NCBI GenBank assembly: GCA_029974595.1
Contig: JARKRC010000058.1
Coordinates: 1-64,000 of the forward strand
Direction of reading: 5' to 3'
DNA from: Ereboglobus sp.
GTDB lineage: Bacteria; Verrucomicrobiota; Verrucomicrobiia; Opitutales; Opitutaceae
DNA length: 64,000 nt
Shown here: piece by piece, positions 40,662 through 51,675 of the stretch
Numbering within the stretch: the first letter of the stretch is position 1
Layout: each line of letters starts with the position of its first letter
The notes under the pieces: model-generated
The model's database searches: none
What the model was told of the DNA's origin: nothing
Seen by the model: the letters and a program-made list of their open reading frames with translations, nothing else
Translations under genes and position numbers: made by a program

Positions 40662-41903
40662 ATGGCCTGGCGAATTGAAGAGAATATTCTGCGCGGTGAA
40701 ATCGACAACCGCGTTCGTGGGCGCGTCACGGCGCGCCTCTGGTTTTGCGGCCATGAAGACCGCCCGATGGATATTTTGCTGCAAGGCGACGCCGAGCCTG
40801 ACTTGCACGGGCATCTCATCACGTTCACCAATCCCGACCCGAAGCCGGGTTTGCCGCAGGGTCTGTGCCTGGAGCAGCGCGGTCACGCCGGGCACATCAC
40901 CGCGTCGCGCAAAGTGAAGATTCCCGACGTGCCGCCCGACCGGATTCACGAGTATTACAAGACGGGCAAACGACCGCCGTATCACTGGGGCAATGTGCTT
41001 TACTTTGAGTGGTTCAGCAAAACGAACGGGTGCGTCGTGATCGAAGCCTCATACAATTTATCCATCTCGGCCGATGCCCCGACATGGGAACTTACGCCCG
41101 AGGAAAAAGCCGCGCGCGATGCCGAGCTCGCCGCCGCCGCCGAAAGCGATCCGATCACAATCGTGCGCAATCCGGACATTGATGACGGTGGTGATTTCGA
41201 CGATTGGATTCCACCCACCGAGGAAGAAGCCGACCGCGACCAAGAGCGCTCGGAGATTTTGATGGACCGTGTCGAGGCGCGCATGGAGCGCGAAGGGCCG
41301 GATGCCGATTACGAAAAAATCCTCGATGAGGAAATCACACGTCTTCGCAAGGAGCGCGGCGAACCCGAGCCGACGCCGGAACAGCTTGAGGAAAATCAAC
41401 GCAGGCTCGACGAAATGAACGGCGGCGCCGAGGGGGTGCTGGAGGGCATGGAAGCCGGGTCGTCGCAAGCTGACGAATGGGCGGATGGGGAATGGGAGGA
41501 GCGCGAATGGCATCCGCTGGTGAGACGCGCGCGAGATTTTTCGCTGCGCGTGCATCGCGATATAGAGGCGCGCGGCTGGATGCCGCCGGACGTGCATCGC
41601 GAGCATCCCGTCGCCCAATTATGCGGCAGCCTGATGTGTGTCGGGCCCAAACTTGCGGGCGCATTGGGTCACGAAGGCGACTGGCCGCGGGCGTTGTTTT
41701 TCACGGCGCATGCAATCGTGCGCCTGAAAAAGGCGCTCGATTTTGTGGAGGACGCGCTGCTTGCCGCCGAATGCTGCGCCGAGCAAAACCTGACCGATGC
41801 GGCGTGGCTCGACGAAGTCATGCGCGAAACAAAATCCCTCGCCTGTGAAATCGAAAACATCATCGCCGAGCAGAGGAGGCGATTAAAAGAACATGACGAG
41901 TAA
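40662..41903 (+). CDS. Uncharacterised protein with acidic central segment
   Basis: Long ORF, start MAWRIEENILRGEIDNRVRGRV; no family recognised. Confidence 0.7.
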   Translation: MAWRIEENILRGEIDNRVRGRVTARLWFCGHEDRPMDILLQGDAEPDLHGHLITFTNPDPKPGLPQGLCLEQRGHAGHITASRKVKIPDVPPDRIHEYYKTGKRPPYHWGNVLYFEWFSKTNGCVVIEASYNLSISADAPTWELTPEEKAARDAELAAAAESDPITIVRNPDIDDGGDFDDWIPPTEEEADRDQERSEILMDRVEARMEREGPDADYEKILDEEITRLRKERGEPEPTPEQLEENQRRLDEMNGGAEGVLEGMEAGSSQADEWADGEWEEREWHPLVRRARDFSLRVHRDIEARGWMPPDVHREHPVAQLCGSLMCVGPKLAGALGHEGDWPRALFFTAHAIVRLKKALDFVEDALLAAECCAEQNLTDAAWLDEVMRETKSLACEIENIIAEQRRRLKEHDE

Positions 41904-41926
41904 AACGCTGGCGTATCAGCCAGCGC

Positions 41927-42970
41927 TTATGAGCGGATTGCGCGCAAAAGCTGGGTGTGAATTGCTTGCCATGATTGCGTGAGGTCCAATGTCAGAGCAC
42001 GCATGCGGTGGCCGTGGGTTGTGAATGCAGCATCAAATTCGTATTCGTTTTTAGGGTATAACAAAATGCCATCGGCGTGTTCCCAGCGGGGTTCTCCGGA
42101 GCGTTGGCGCAGATAGGTGAAGAGTTGGTAGAGGTTTCCAGACGAGAGCCTCGCGGCGCCGTGCCTGCCGGCTGCGAGCGCATTGGCATAAAATTTTGTG
42201 TCGAGAATAATAGCTCGATTCTCGCCGGGATTGCGCAGGCAGATATCGGTTTGCATGTCCGGCAAATATCGGCGGGCGTCTTCATTTTCGTCGAGGCGAT
42301 CCCATTTGATTTTGAATGATTCGACTTTCCAGTCCGGCAGTTCGCGGCGATAGAAATTGAGCACGAATTTTTCGAAGAGCCTTGGCAGGGCGTCCCTCTC
42401 GAAATCGCGAAAGCGGCGTCCGCCGTTTTGCTCGTCGGGAAGCCACTCTTCGTGAACGAGCTCGCATATGTGCAAGAGCAGCGCGTAGGCGCGGTTGTTG
42501 CCGTGAAGTTGAATCCGGCGGAAGTCGCGCGCGTTAAGGCGTGTGTCTTGGACGGGAGAAAACCAGAGGAGAAGGTCGCGGAGGTCGTCGCATAATGCGC
42601 GATTGAGTCCGCAATGGTCATGCAGTTTGCGCATGGTCGCCTTGAGGATTCGGTTGGGCTGGGTGTCGAATACGAGTTCATCCCATTCGCAGGCCGCGCG
42701 TCCGTGCGCAGGCAAGTTGCGGCGGTAGGTTTGCCCGAGGAGGAGCTTGCCGCGTATGCCGGCAATCTCGTCGCGGCGTGGTTGATAAGCACGGTCAAGC
42801 CCGCGCCGGATTGCCGCCCGCGTGCCGCTGATGAGCACCCGAGCCAGGAGTTCCTGCTGGCTGGTGGCGCTGTCGATCACATCGGCGGGAACGGTGTCGC
42901 GTGTTTCGCCCAACACATCCCATGCGTAACAGAGCAAGTAGTAGATGTTGGCTATGGGGATTGGCTTCAT
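41927..42970 (-). CDS. mcrC: McrC-type 5-methylcytosine restriction subunit
   Basis: IPIANIYYLLCYAWD N-terminus; PD-(D/E)XK-like ‘RAIILDTKFYANAL’; adjacent to McrB. Confidence 0.85.
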   Translation of the reverse strand: MKPIPIANIYYLLCYAWDVLGETRDTVPADVIDSATSQQELLARVLISGTRAAIRRGLDRAYQPRRDEIAGIRGKLLLGQTYRRNLPAHGRAACEWDELVFDTQPNRILKATMRKLHDHCGLNRALCDDLRDLLLWFSPVQDTRLNARDFRRIQLHGNNRAYALLLHICELVHEEWLPDEQNGGRRFRDFERDALPRLFEKFVLNFYRRELPDWKVESFKIKWDRLDENEDARRYLPDMQTDICLRNPGENRAIILDTKFYANALAAGRHGAARLSSGNLYQLFTYLRQRSGEPRWEHADGILLYPKNEYEFDAAFTTHGHRMRALTLDLTQSWQAIHTQLLRAIRS

Positions 42971-43000
42971 GCGCTGGGTTGTGCGGCGCGGTCGCGGGAT

Positions 43001-45361
43001 TTAGAGCGGTCGCTTGAGCGCTGTGATGTGTTCGTCGACTGTCGCGGGGTCATCGAAATACTCCGCGAGGAGGGGGCGGATTTCGCCGTCAATAATTTCG
43101 TTATACCACGCCGTGTCGCGCAGGCAGGCCTTCTCCTCGGCGTCGCTCGCATCCGAGTCATCGTCATCGGTGACTGGCGTCTCAAGCTGGCAGAAAAAGC
43201 TGTGGCCGATCTGACATCCGCGACCGAGGCTTTTTTCCTGCGTGATGGTGTCGTTTAGCGCACCGATGCGCTTGCGGATTTTTTCGACAAGCTCGCCGAG
43301 GGCTCCGTGTTTTACGAGCCATGTTTTGAATGCGGGCGTTTCAAAGGCGGGTGCGAGTGTTTCAAACGCGAAGCGGCGGCGCAGCGCGTAATCCATCATG
43401 GCGAGTGAGCGGTCGGCTGTGTTCATCGTGCCGATGATGTGGAGATTGGGTGGAATATAAAAGCGGGCGCTGTCTTTTTCCGGGTCGTGATAGGCGAGTT
43501 GAACCGCGTATTCGGGCGAGCGTTTGTCCGCCTCGATGAGCATGAGCAATTCGCCGAATATTTTGGCGAGATTTCCGCGATTGATTTCATCAATGATAAA
43601 CACGTAGGCGTTGTCGGGGTCGTTGCGCGCCTTGGTGACGAATTCGAGAAAGATGCCATTTTTGCGGGCGAAGCCGCCTTTGCCGTCGGGGCGGTAGCCT
43701 TGGACAAAATCCTCGTAGCTGTAATTGGGATGAAACTGCACCATTTCGATGCGATTGCTGCTTTTCTCTCCCATGTGCACGTAGGCGATGCGGCGGGCCA
43801 CAAAGGTTTTTCCGACACCGGGCGGCCCTTGAAGGACGAGACATTTTTTGCGGTCAAGGCGGTCAATAATAGTCTCCAGCGCGGATTGTTCCATGAACAG
43901 GTCTTCCATCGCGTGAGCGATCGGATAAGGGTCCGGTCGCGGCGGCGGCGGCGTGATTTTATCGTCTTCAAGCAACTTGCGGAACAGGTCGATCCGTTGC
44001 GGATTTTTGATGCGAGTGAGCGTTTTCAGGGGGAGTATTTTCGCGTCATCGGGTAGTTGCTTCTCAATGATAGTTGTCCATTTGACATCGCGAACATGGC
44101 GATGGGTTTTGCGTGACGGGTCGTAGCGATAGTCGCCTGTCACGGTGCCAACGCCCAACAACGTGCTCCTGCCTTGTTTCACGAAAATGACGTCACCGGT
44201 TTTTATTCCATTCAAAAAGCCCCAGCAGGTTTTGGCGTTAAATATAGGTTCTCTTTCGCCCTTCCAAATCGTTTTCATTTTTTCGAGCATGGTGTCAACG
44301 TCCGCATAGGCGTTGAAATCACCGAGCTCGTCCCAGCCGAGGGACATGATGCCAAGTTTGCGACACTCGGCCCAGTAGCGTGCATTTTCGCCCGGTGCAT
44401 AGAGCCAGTATTGAGGGCCATCAGCATCGAGCGGCAACGTGACGGCGCCAATTTTTTCCTCTTGTTTCATTTCGTAGAGCCAACTGAAAAACTGATCCAG
44501 TTCCAGATTGAGCGGCAGGTTCGTTTGCTGCCTGACAATTTGCTTATAAGCCTCGGCAAGCGGGCGTGTGGCTTCATGAAAAGCACGCATGCGTCCCACA
44601 CGATCGCCGGTGTCGGCGGAGGGGATGGAAATATCAAGATAATCCGCGCCGAATTTATCGCGTGCGTTATAAAACATGAACTGATCTGGAAAGAGATAAC
44701 CGACGATTTCACTGACGGCGGATTCCCCGAAGCCTAGCAGCCTGTATTGCTTGTCGCTGCTGAACCGACGAATGCGTTCCGTCGTTTCATCGGAGCCGTG
44801 TGCCAGATAGGTGAAACTGTCGCGGTAATGCTCGATGCTGTGATTCGGATGACCGGTAGCGCGTTTTTTGGCCAGCGCGTGTGAGCCGAAGCAGTGCAAA
44901 TGCTCGCCAAACTCCTGGACTTTCGGCCAGTCCAGTTTGGCGAGGTTATCTGGTGCGAAAAATTTTTTGAAGAACTCATAGTTCCTGCGAAGGAATGTGG
45001 ACTTCTGGAACCAATCGGCTGAGACTTCGGCAAAGGCTTCGAGCTCGGCTTGGGTTTTTTCGTTCGTGGTCAAGCCCGAGTGCGATGATGCGTCTGCGTC
45101 GGCCCCGGCCGTAATGCGTCTGCCGATGCCGTTGAATCGTCTCCAGTATGAATGCTGGGTTGAAAGCGTGTTCCCTCTCATGGTGTCGCCGAAATGGGCG
45201 ACGATCTCGGCGCGGGAAACAGGCGAGCCTTTTTGAGCGGTGAGTTGCTCGCAGGCGTCCCAGATTTTTCGAGTGAGTGTGCCTTCCCTGGGTTTGCGCA
45301 CGCCATTTTGTTCGATGCGAGCGGAGTTGTGGGGAGTGGGTTGAGCTTCGGGATTTGTCAT
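43001..45361 (-). CDS. mcrB: McrB-type AAA+ restriction NTPase with N-terminal EVE/PUA-like specificity region
   Basis: Walker A GPPGVGKTFVARR, Walker B VFIIDEINRGNLAKIFGELLMLIE, NTADRSLAMMDYALRRRF; EVE-like YWLYAPGENARYWAECRKLGIMSLGWDELGD…GDVIFVKQGRSTLLGVGTVTGDY. Confidence 0.88.
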   Translation of the reverse strand: MTNPEAQPTPHNSARIEQNGVRKPREGTLTRKIWDACEQLTAQKGSPVSRAEIVAHFGDTMRGNTLSTQHSYWRRFNGIGRRITAGADADASSHSGLTTNEKTQAELEAFAEVSADWFQKSTFLRRNYEFFKKFFAPDNLAKLDWPKVQEFGEHLHCFGSHALAKKRATGHPNHSIEHYRDSFTYLAHGSDETTERIRRFSSDKQYRLLGFGESAVSEIVGYLFPDQFMFYNARDKFGADYLDISIPSADTGDRVGRMRAFHEATRPLAEAYKQIVRQQTNLPLNLELDQFFSWLYEMKQEEKIGAVTLPLDADGPQYWLYAPGENARYWAECRKLGIMSLGWDELGDFNAYADVDTMLEKMKTIWKGEREPIFNAKTCWGFLNGIKTGDVIFVKQGRSTLLGVGTVTGDYRYDPSRKTHRHVRDVKWTTIIEKQLPDDAKILPLKTLTRIKNPQRIDLFRKLLEDDKITPPPPRPDPYPIAHAMEDLFMEQSALETIIDRLDRKKCLVLQGPPGVGKTFVARRIAYVHMGEKSSNRIEMVQFHPNYSYEDFVQGYRPDGKGGFARKNGIFLEFVTKARNDPDNAYVFIIDEINRGNLAKIFGELLMLIEADKRSPEYAVQLAYHDPEKDSARFYIPPNLHIIGTMNTADRSLAMMDYALRRRFAFETLAPAFETPAFKTWLVKHGALGELVEKIRKRIGALNDTITQEKSLGRGCQIGHSFFCQLETPVTDDDDSDASDAEEKACLRDTAWYNEIIDGEIRPLLAEYFDDPATVDEHITALKRPL

Positions 45362-46010
45362 GGCGAGGATGAGTGTTCAGTGGGTGTAGAGGAGGTAAAA
45401 TCAGGATTTTCGCGTATCATGTCGAGTCTAGTTAATAGTGAGCAGACGTTCATTTGCAAAACCTGGAGAGATTCTTTCCTGCTCCGGAATTGTCTCTTCG
45501 GTTTGGAGCTGTTCATAAGTTTTTCGTTCATCTGCGGGCAAGTTTTGGGTCGCTTCATACGTCGCTTCGCCTGCCTTTTGGCTGCAGTGTTTAAAGGTAT
45601 TCAATGTCTCCTTATCCATGAGAATGCTTTTCGTTTTCGGGTATGCGCATTGCAAGCGCGCGAGAATATGAAAGCCGTGAGAATGAGCGTGAGCGCTTCA
45701 TCGGCGGCTAGTGGCAAGCGAGAGATTCAATGGACGGGTATAGTAATAGGTTTTACGCGAGGCATCCCATTCAATGGGTGTGCCGAAGTGATCGCGCATG
45801 AGGTCGATAGCGCGTTTGGGCTGGGCGTGTGGGAGGACGTTTCCAGTTCGTGAACGAGCGACTCGGCGTTGACCGGACGATTTGAGGAAAGAGGTGAATG
45901 AAGACGATTAGAGCAGTTCCGTTTTATTTGATCGCATAACAAGGTAGGGCGAAGCTTCCGGCTGAGTCGCGAATACGGAACGGCTCACTCAGAGTGTTTT
46001 GTTACGGCAG

Positions 46011-46043
46011 ATGGGTAACAGGTGTAACGGCACATGGGTAACA
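46011..46043 (+). repeat. IS left inverted repeat ATGGGTAACAGGTGTAACGGCACATGGGTAACA
   Basis: Exact reverse complement of 47272-47304; contains two direct copies of ATGGGTAACA. Confidence 0.95.
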
Positions 46044-46045
46044 CC

Positions 46046-46095
46046 TTCCCAAGGCATGAGGAAAGGGCCATGGCCCTTTCCTCATGCCTTGGGAA
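46046..46095. repeat. 50-bp perfect palindrome in transposase leader
   Basis: TTCCCAAGGCATGAGGAAAGGGCCA|TGGCCCTTTCCTCATGCCTTGGGAA read directly. Confidence 0.95.
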
Positions 46096-46107
46096 AATCG
46101 CTCTTCT

Positions 46108-47268
46108 ATGAAACAACGTTTGGATTTTGTAACTTTGGCCCGTTCGCATCGCGGTGGGTTTTTCGCCGAGCTTTGCCGGCGTTTTGGCATCAGCCGAAAG
46201 ACCGGCTACAAGTGGCTCTCGCGCTTTGGAAATGAAGGTCAAAGCGGCCTGATGGATCGTTCCCGAAGACCCCATCGCCAACACCGTCGCACCGCCGAAG
46301 CGACCGAACGGCTGGTGCTTGATGAGCGTTCCTTGCACCCGGGCAACGGCCCTTGCAAGCTCCAGCGCAGGCTTCAAAACAAGGGGCATCTTGTTTTGCC
46401 CAGCGCGACCACCTTCGCGCGCATCCTCAAACGCCATGGCTTCATCAACCCGCTTGAGTCGCAAAAACATGTTGCTTTCCGGCGTTTCGAACGCCTCGGG
46501 CCAAACGAGTTGTGGCAAATGGACTTCAAGGGCCATTTTGCCCTCGCCTCGGGCCAGCGCTGCCATCCGCTCACCTTGCTCGACGATCACTCCCGTTTTC
46601 TTCTGTGCCTGCAAGCCTGCGCCGATGAAACTGGCCCGACGGTGCGCGAGCACTTGCTCGCGCTTTTCCATCTCTACGGCCTTCCCATGCAGATACTCTG
46701 TGACAATGGCTCGCCTTGGGGCTGCCCGACTAGCGAATACACCTCCCTGGCCTTCTGGCTCCTGCGCCAAGGCGTGCATGTTATCCACGGCCGCCCTTTG
46801 CATCCCCAGACCCAGGGCAAGGACGAACGCTTCCATCGCACCCTCAAAGACGAACTGCTTTGCCGCCATGACTGGCCCTCCATGGATGTCACCCAAAAAC
46901 GCTTCGACGCGTTTCGCGAAGATTACAATCATCACCGCCCCCATCAGGCTCTCGACATGCTTGCTCCCATCTCCCGTTACCGCGTGAGCGCAAGGCGCTT
47001 TGTCGGCGAAAACCCACCCCTTGAATACGACTGCTCCGAGATAACCCGCACTGTCAAATCCAAGGGCGAAATCACCTTTCGAAATCGCTTTTATTACATC
47101 GGCCGTGCCTTCCACTCCCACACCCTGGCCCTGCGTCCTTACAAGCGTGACGGCCTCTACTCGGTATGCCTCGGTTCCATCGCCCTTGGCCTCATTGATC
47201 TGTGCGAACCGACTTCAAAACCAAAGGGCCATTACTTGCCCTTGCTCGCTCATCCTCACTCCCTTTGA
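46108..47268 (+). CDS. IS481-family transposase (integrase core)
   Basis: HTH ‘RRFGISRKTGYKWLSRFGNEGQSGLMDRSRRP’, DDE core ‘WQMDFKGHFAL…LLDDHSR…HPQTQGKDERFHRTLKDELL’. Alternative start at 46084 lies in the palindrome. Confidence 0.93.
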   Translation: MKQRLDFVTLARSHRGGFFAELCRRFGISRKTGYKWLSRFGNEGQSGLMDRSRRPHRQHRRTAEATERLVLDERSLHPGNGPCKLQRRLQNKGHLVLPSATTFARILKRHGFINPLESQKHVAFRRFERLGPNELWQMDFKGHFALASGQRCHPLTLLDDHSRFLLCLQACADETGPTVREHLLALFHLYGLPMQILCDNGSPWGCPTSEYTSLAFWLLRQGVHVIHGRPLHPQTQGKDERFHRTLKDELLCRHDWPSMDVTQKRFDAFREDYNHHRPHQALDMLAPISRYRVSARRFVGENPPLEYDCSEITRTVKSKGEITFRNRFYYIGRAFHSHTLALRPYKRDGLYSVCLGSIALGLIDLCEPTSKPKGHYLPLLAHPHSL

Positions 47269-47271
47269 ACC

Positions 47272-47304
47272 TGTTACCCATGTGCCGTTACACCTGTTAC
47301 CCAT
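47272..47304 (-). repeat. IS right inverted repeat
   Basis: Perfect reverse complement of 46011-46043. Confidence 0.95.
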
Positions 47305-47460
47305 GTCTTGACTCCATACACAGAGGGTTCGCCCTACCCAAAGTCGCCATTCTGTGCTCAGGATGCGACAGATTTCCTCGAAAATGCTTTAATGCTAACA
47401 AAATATGCAGGACTGCGCGTGCTTAATATATTGAGGAAGCAGGTTTTTGTTGGCATGGAA

Positions 47461-47488
47461 AAAGCGCACCGGAATTCCGGTGCGCTTT
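47461..47488 (-). terminator. Rho-independent terminator of the sdhCAB operon
   Basis: Perfect palindrome AAAGCGCACCGGAATTCCGGTGCGCTTT followed by T-tract on the minus strand; downstream of sdhB. Confidence 0.8.
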
Positions 47489-47564
47489 GTTGGGTGTAAG
47501 AAGTGAGTTGATTGGGCCGTTTTTGGCGGAGGAGAAGGAAAAGCGGCGGGATGCCGCTTCTACC

Positions 47565-48380
47565 TTACGCGCCACCGGCGACGGCGGCGCTCTTCGGCTT
47601 GAAGGTCTGGCGGAAGGTCGCCGCGATGTAGTCGCGGTTCATGCGGGCGATGAAATCGTGGCTGATGAGCTTCGGGCACGCGGCGCTGCATTCGTATTGG
47701 TTGGTGCAACTGCCGAAGCCGAGTTCGTCCATCTTCGCCACCATCGCGAGGACGCGCTGGTCACGCTCGGGCTGGCCTTGCGGGAGGAGGCTGAACTGGC
47801 TGACTTTCGCAGCGACGAAGAGCATGGCGCTGGCGTTTTTGCAGGCCGCGACACACGCGCCGCAGCCGATGCATTGGGCGGCGTCCATCGCGAGGTCGGC
47901 GGCATCCTTTGCCACGGGAATTGCATTGGCGTCCTGCGGGGCGCCGGTGCGGACGCTGATGAAGCCGCCGGCTTGCTGGATCTTGTCGAACGCGCTGCGA
48001 TCGGTGATGAGATCCTTGATGACGGGGAAGGGTTTTGCGCGGAAGGGTTCCACGGTGATGACCGCGCCGTCGGCAAAGCTGCGCATGTAGGTCTGACAGG
48101 TGGCGACGCCTTTGTGCGGGCCGTGAGGCTTGCCGTCGATGACGAGATTGCAGGTGCCGCAGATGCCTTCGCGGCAGTCGTGCGCGAATGCGATCGGCTC
48201 CTCGCCGGCGTGGGTGAGTTCCTCGTTCACCACGTCGAGCATCTCGAAGAACGACATGTTCGGGTTGCAGTTGCTGGCTTTGTATTCAACGAACTTGCCG
48301 GGTTGGCTGGGGCCGGCCTGGCGCCAGACGCGCAAGGTGACGTTGATGTTTTTTTCGGTGGTGTGGTTTTCGGCGACCAT
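47565..48380 (-). CDS. sdhB: Succinate dehydrogenase/fumarate reductase iron-sulfur subunit
   Basis: [49 protein letters not shown]. Confidence 0.95.
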   Translation of the reverse strand: MVAENHTTEKNINVTLRVWRQAGPSQPGKFVEYKASNCNPNMSFFEMLDVVNEELTHAGEEPIAFAHDCREGICGTCNLVIDGKPHGPHKGVATCQTYMRSFADGAVITVEPFRAKPFPVIKDLITDRSAFDKIQQAGGFISVRTGAPQDANAIPVAKDAADLAMDAAQCIGCGACVAACKNASAMLFVAAKVSQFSLLPQGQPERDQRVLAMVAKMDELGFGSCTNQYECSAACPKLISHDFIARMNRDYIAATFRQTFKPKSAAVAGGA

Positions 48381-48389
48381 GGGATGTGA

Positions 48390-48871
48390 GATTTACGATT
48401 TACAAATTACGATTTACGATTGAAGGAGCTTCGGCGGGGAGCGCCGGTGTTTTTTTAGGAATAGTTTTGCTGGCGGGTGCGGGTGGTGCGGAGGGCGGAG
48501 ACGATGATGGAGAGGATTTCAGTGGCTTCTTGCATGAGGGATTCGAGACGTTTTTGCGGAAACGTCCCGGATTCGGCGAGGAGTTCCATCCAGTAGCGGG
48601 TTTCGTCGCATTCTTCCTCCACGATCTTGAGTTTGTTCACGAAATCCGAAGTCGATTTGGCGCGGCAGGCGGCGCGATAATTCGCGCCGACCGATGTGCC
48701 GGAGCGGAGCATCTGGCGTCCAAGAATGTCGGGAACGCCGCCCTTGGGCGGCGCGTTCACGGCCTTGATGACACGCAGGGCGAAGGCCTTGGTGCGCTTG
48801 AGCATTTCTTCCTTGGTCATCGTGTCACTCCTTTCCGGCATTCGTAAATCGTAATTCGTAAATCGTAAATC
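48390..48871 (-). mobile_element. Putative heptad-TIR element carrying a four-helix-bundle gene, between sdhA and sdhB
   Basis: 32-nt inverted termini (48390-48421 vs 48840-48871, 30/32 match), each (GATTTAC)-type heptads; fills the sdhA-sdhB gap. Confidence 0.7.
48455..48820 (-). CDS. Four-helix-bundle protein (23S rRNA intervening-sequence protein / S23 family)
   Basis: ILGRQMLRSGTSVGANYRAACRAKSTSDFVNKLKIVEEECDETRYWMELL; SD-like AAAGGAGTG before ATG at 48820. Confidence 0.88.
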   Translation of the reverse strand: MTKEEMLKRTKAFALRVIKAVNAPPKGGVPDILGRQMLRSGTSVGANYRAACRAKSTSDFVNKLKIVEEECDETRYWMELLAESGTFPQKRLESLMQEATEILSIIVSALRTTRTRQQNYS

Positions 48872-48880
48872 CGCGTGTTC

Positions 48881-50806
<1,926 letters not shown>

Positions 50807-50871
50807 GACGAAAAAAGTTTAAGTTTAGAGTTTAAGTTTAAGTGATGAGGTTTTGCGCGGTGAGGGGCGGG

Positions 50872-51675
50872 TCATTTGTGGGCGGCGCAACCGGCGCATT
50901 TGGCGGCGGCGACCTGGGCGGCGATCGTGCCGGCGGCGGGTTTGGCGATGCCGCTGACGATCAGGCCGGGCATGGCGACGTTGGCGATCAGGTAAGCGAG
51001 GGCGAAGACGCCGGCGACCGTGCGCAGGGCGCAGGACCATTTGTGATTGCGCCAGCCGATGGTCTGGAAGAGCGAGTCAACGCCGTGCCAGAGGTGCATG
51101 GCGAGCAGGGCGACGGAGATGATGTAGAAGCCGGCGACATACGGGTTCATGAAGCCGAGGAAAACCATGCTGTAAACGTCGTGGACGGATTCGCCCTTGG
51201 TCGCGAGCGGGATGCCGAACTCCTTGACGCTTTCAGTCATTTGCCAGTGCGGGAGCGCGTCCTTGAAGGTGCCGGCCTGCGCGACGCCGACGGTGAAATG
51301 GAGGATGTGGTAAATGATGAAGGCGAGCACCACGAGGCCGGTCAGGCGCATGTAACGCGAGGCTGTGGAGGCGGCGAGCCACTTGTGCTTGCCGTATTTC
51401 TCGGGGCCGCGGGCTATTTTGTTTTCACGCCAGAGTGTGATGGCGGCCCAAACGTGAACGACCACGCAAAGGAGCATGACGAGGCGGAAGGCCCAGAGGC
51501 CGGGCCCGAGCCCTTGGAGGAAATGGGCGTAGCCGTTGATGTGGTCGGGCGGCAGAAAGATCTGCAGGTTACCCACCGTGTGACCGGCGACGAAGCCGGT
51601 GAGCACGAGGCCTGTGATGGCCATGAGGAATTTTCGACCTATGGAGGATTTTACGAGGTTGGCGATGGGTGTCAT
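50872..51675 (-). CDS. sdhC: Succinate dehydrogenase cytochrome b subunit
   Basis: SSIGRKFLMAITGLVLTGFVAGHTVGNLQ; five-TM pattern; upstream of sdhA. Start at MTPIANLV. Confidence 0.88.
   Translation of the reverse strand: MTPIANLVKSSIGRKFLMAITGLVLTGFVAGHTVGNLQIFLPPDHINGYAHFLQGLGPGLWAFRLVMLLCVVVHVWAAITLWRENKIARGPEKYGKHKWLAASTASRYMRLTGLVVLAFIIYHILHFTVGVAQAGTFKDALPHWQMTESVKEFGIPLATKGESVHDVYSMVFLGFMNPYVAGFYIISVALLAMHLWHGVDSLFQTIGWRNHKWSCALRTVAGVFALAYLIANVAMPGLIVSGIAKPAAGTIAAQVAAAKCAGCAAHK

Larger units (their letters stand above)
45995..47320 (+). mobile_element. IS481-family insertion sequence, apparently intact
   Basis: Ends 5'-TGT…ACA-3', perfect 33-bp internal inverted repeats at 46011-46043/47272-47304, TSD CAGAG at 45990-45994/47321-47325, DDE transposase inside. 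Confidence 0.9.

Noticed and set aside
45428-45655. 75-aa minus-strand ORF between mcrB and the IS element
   Set aside because: No recognisable family, no clear ribosome binding site, no second copy; may be a small gene or debris but not supportable.
48455-48820. Four-helix-bundle proteins as Avd of a diversity-generating retroelement
   Set aside because: No reverse transcriptase, template repeat or variable repeat seen in the window.
50872-50920. CAGCAAH near the SdhC C-terminus as a heme c site
   Set aside because: Sequence is CAGCAAH, not CXXCH.
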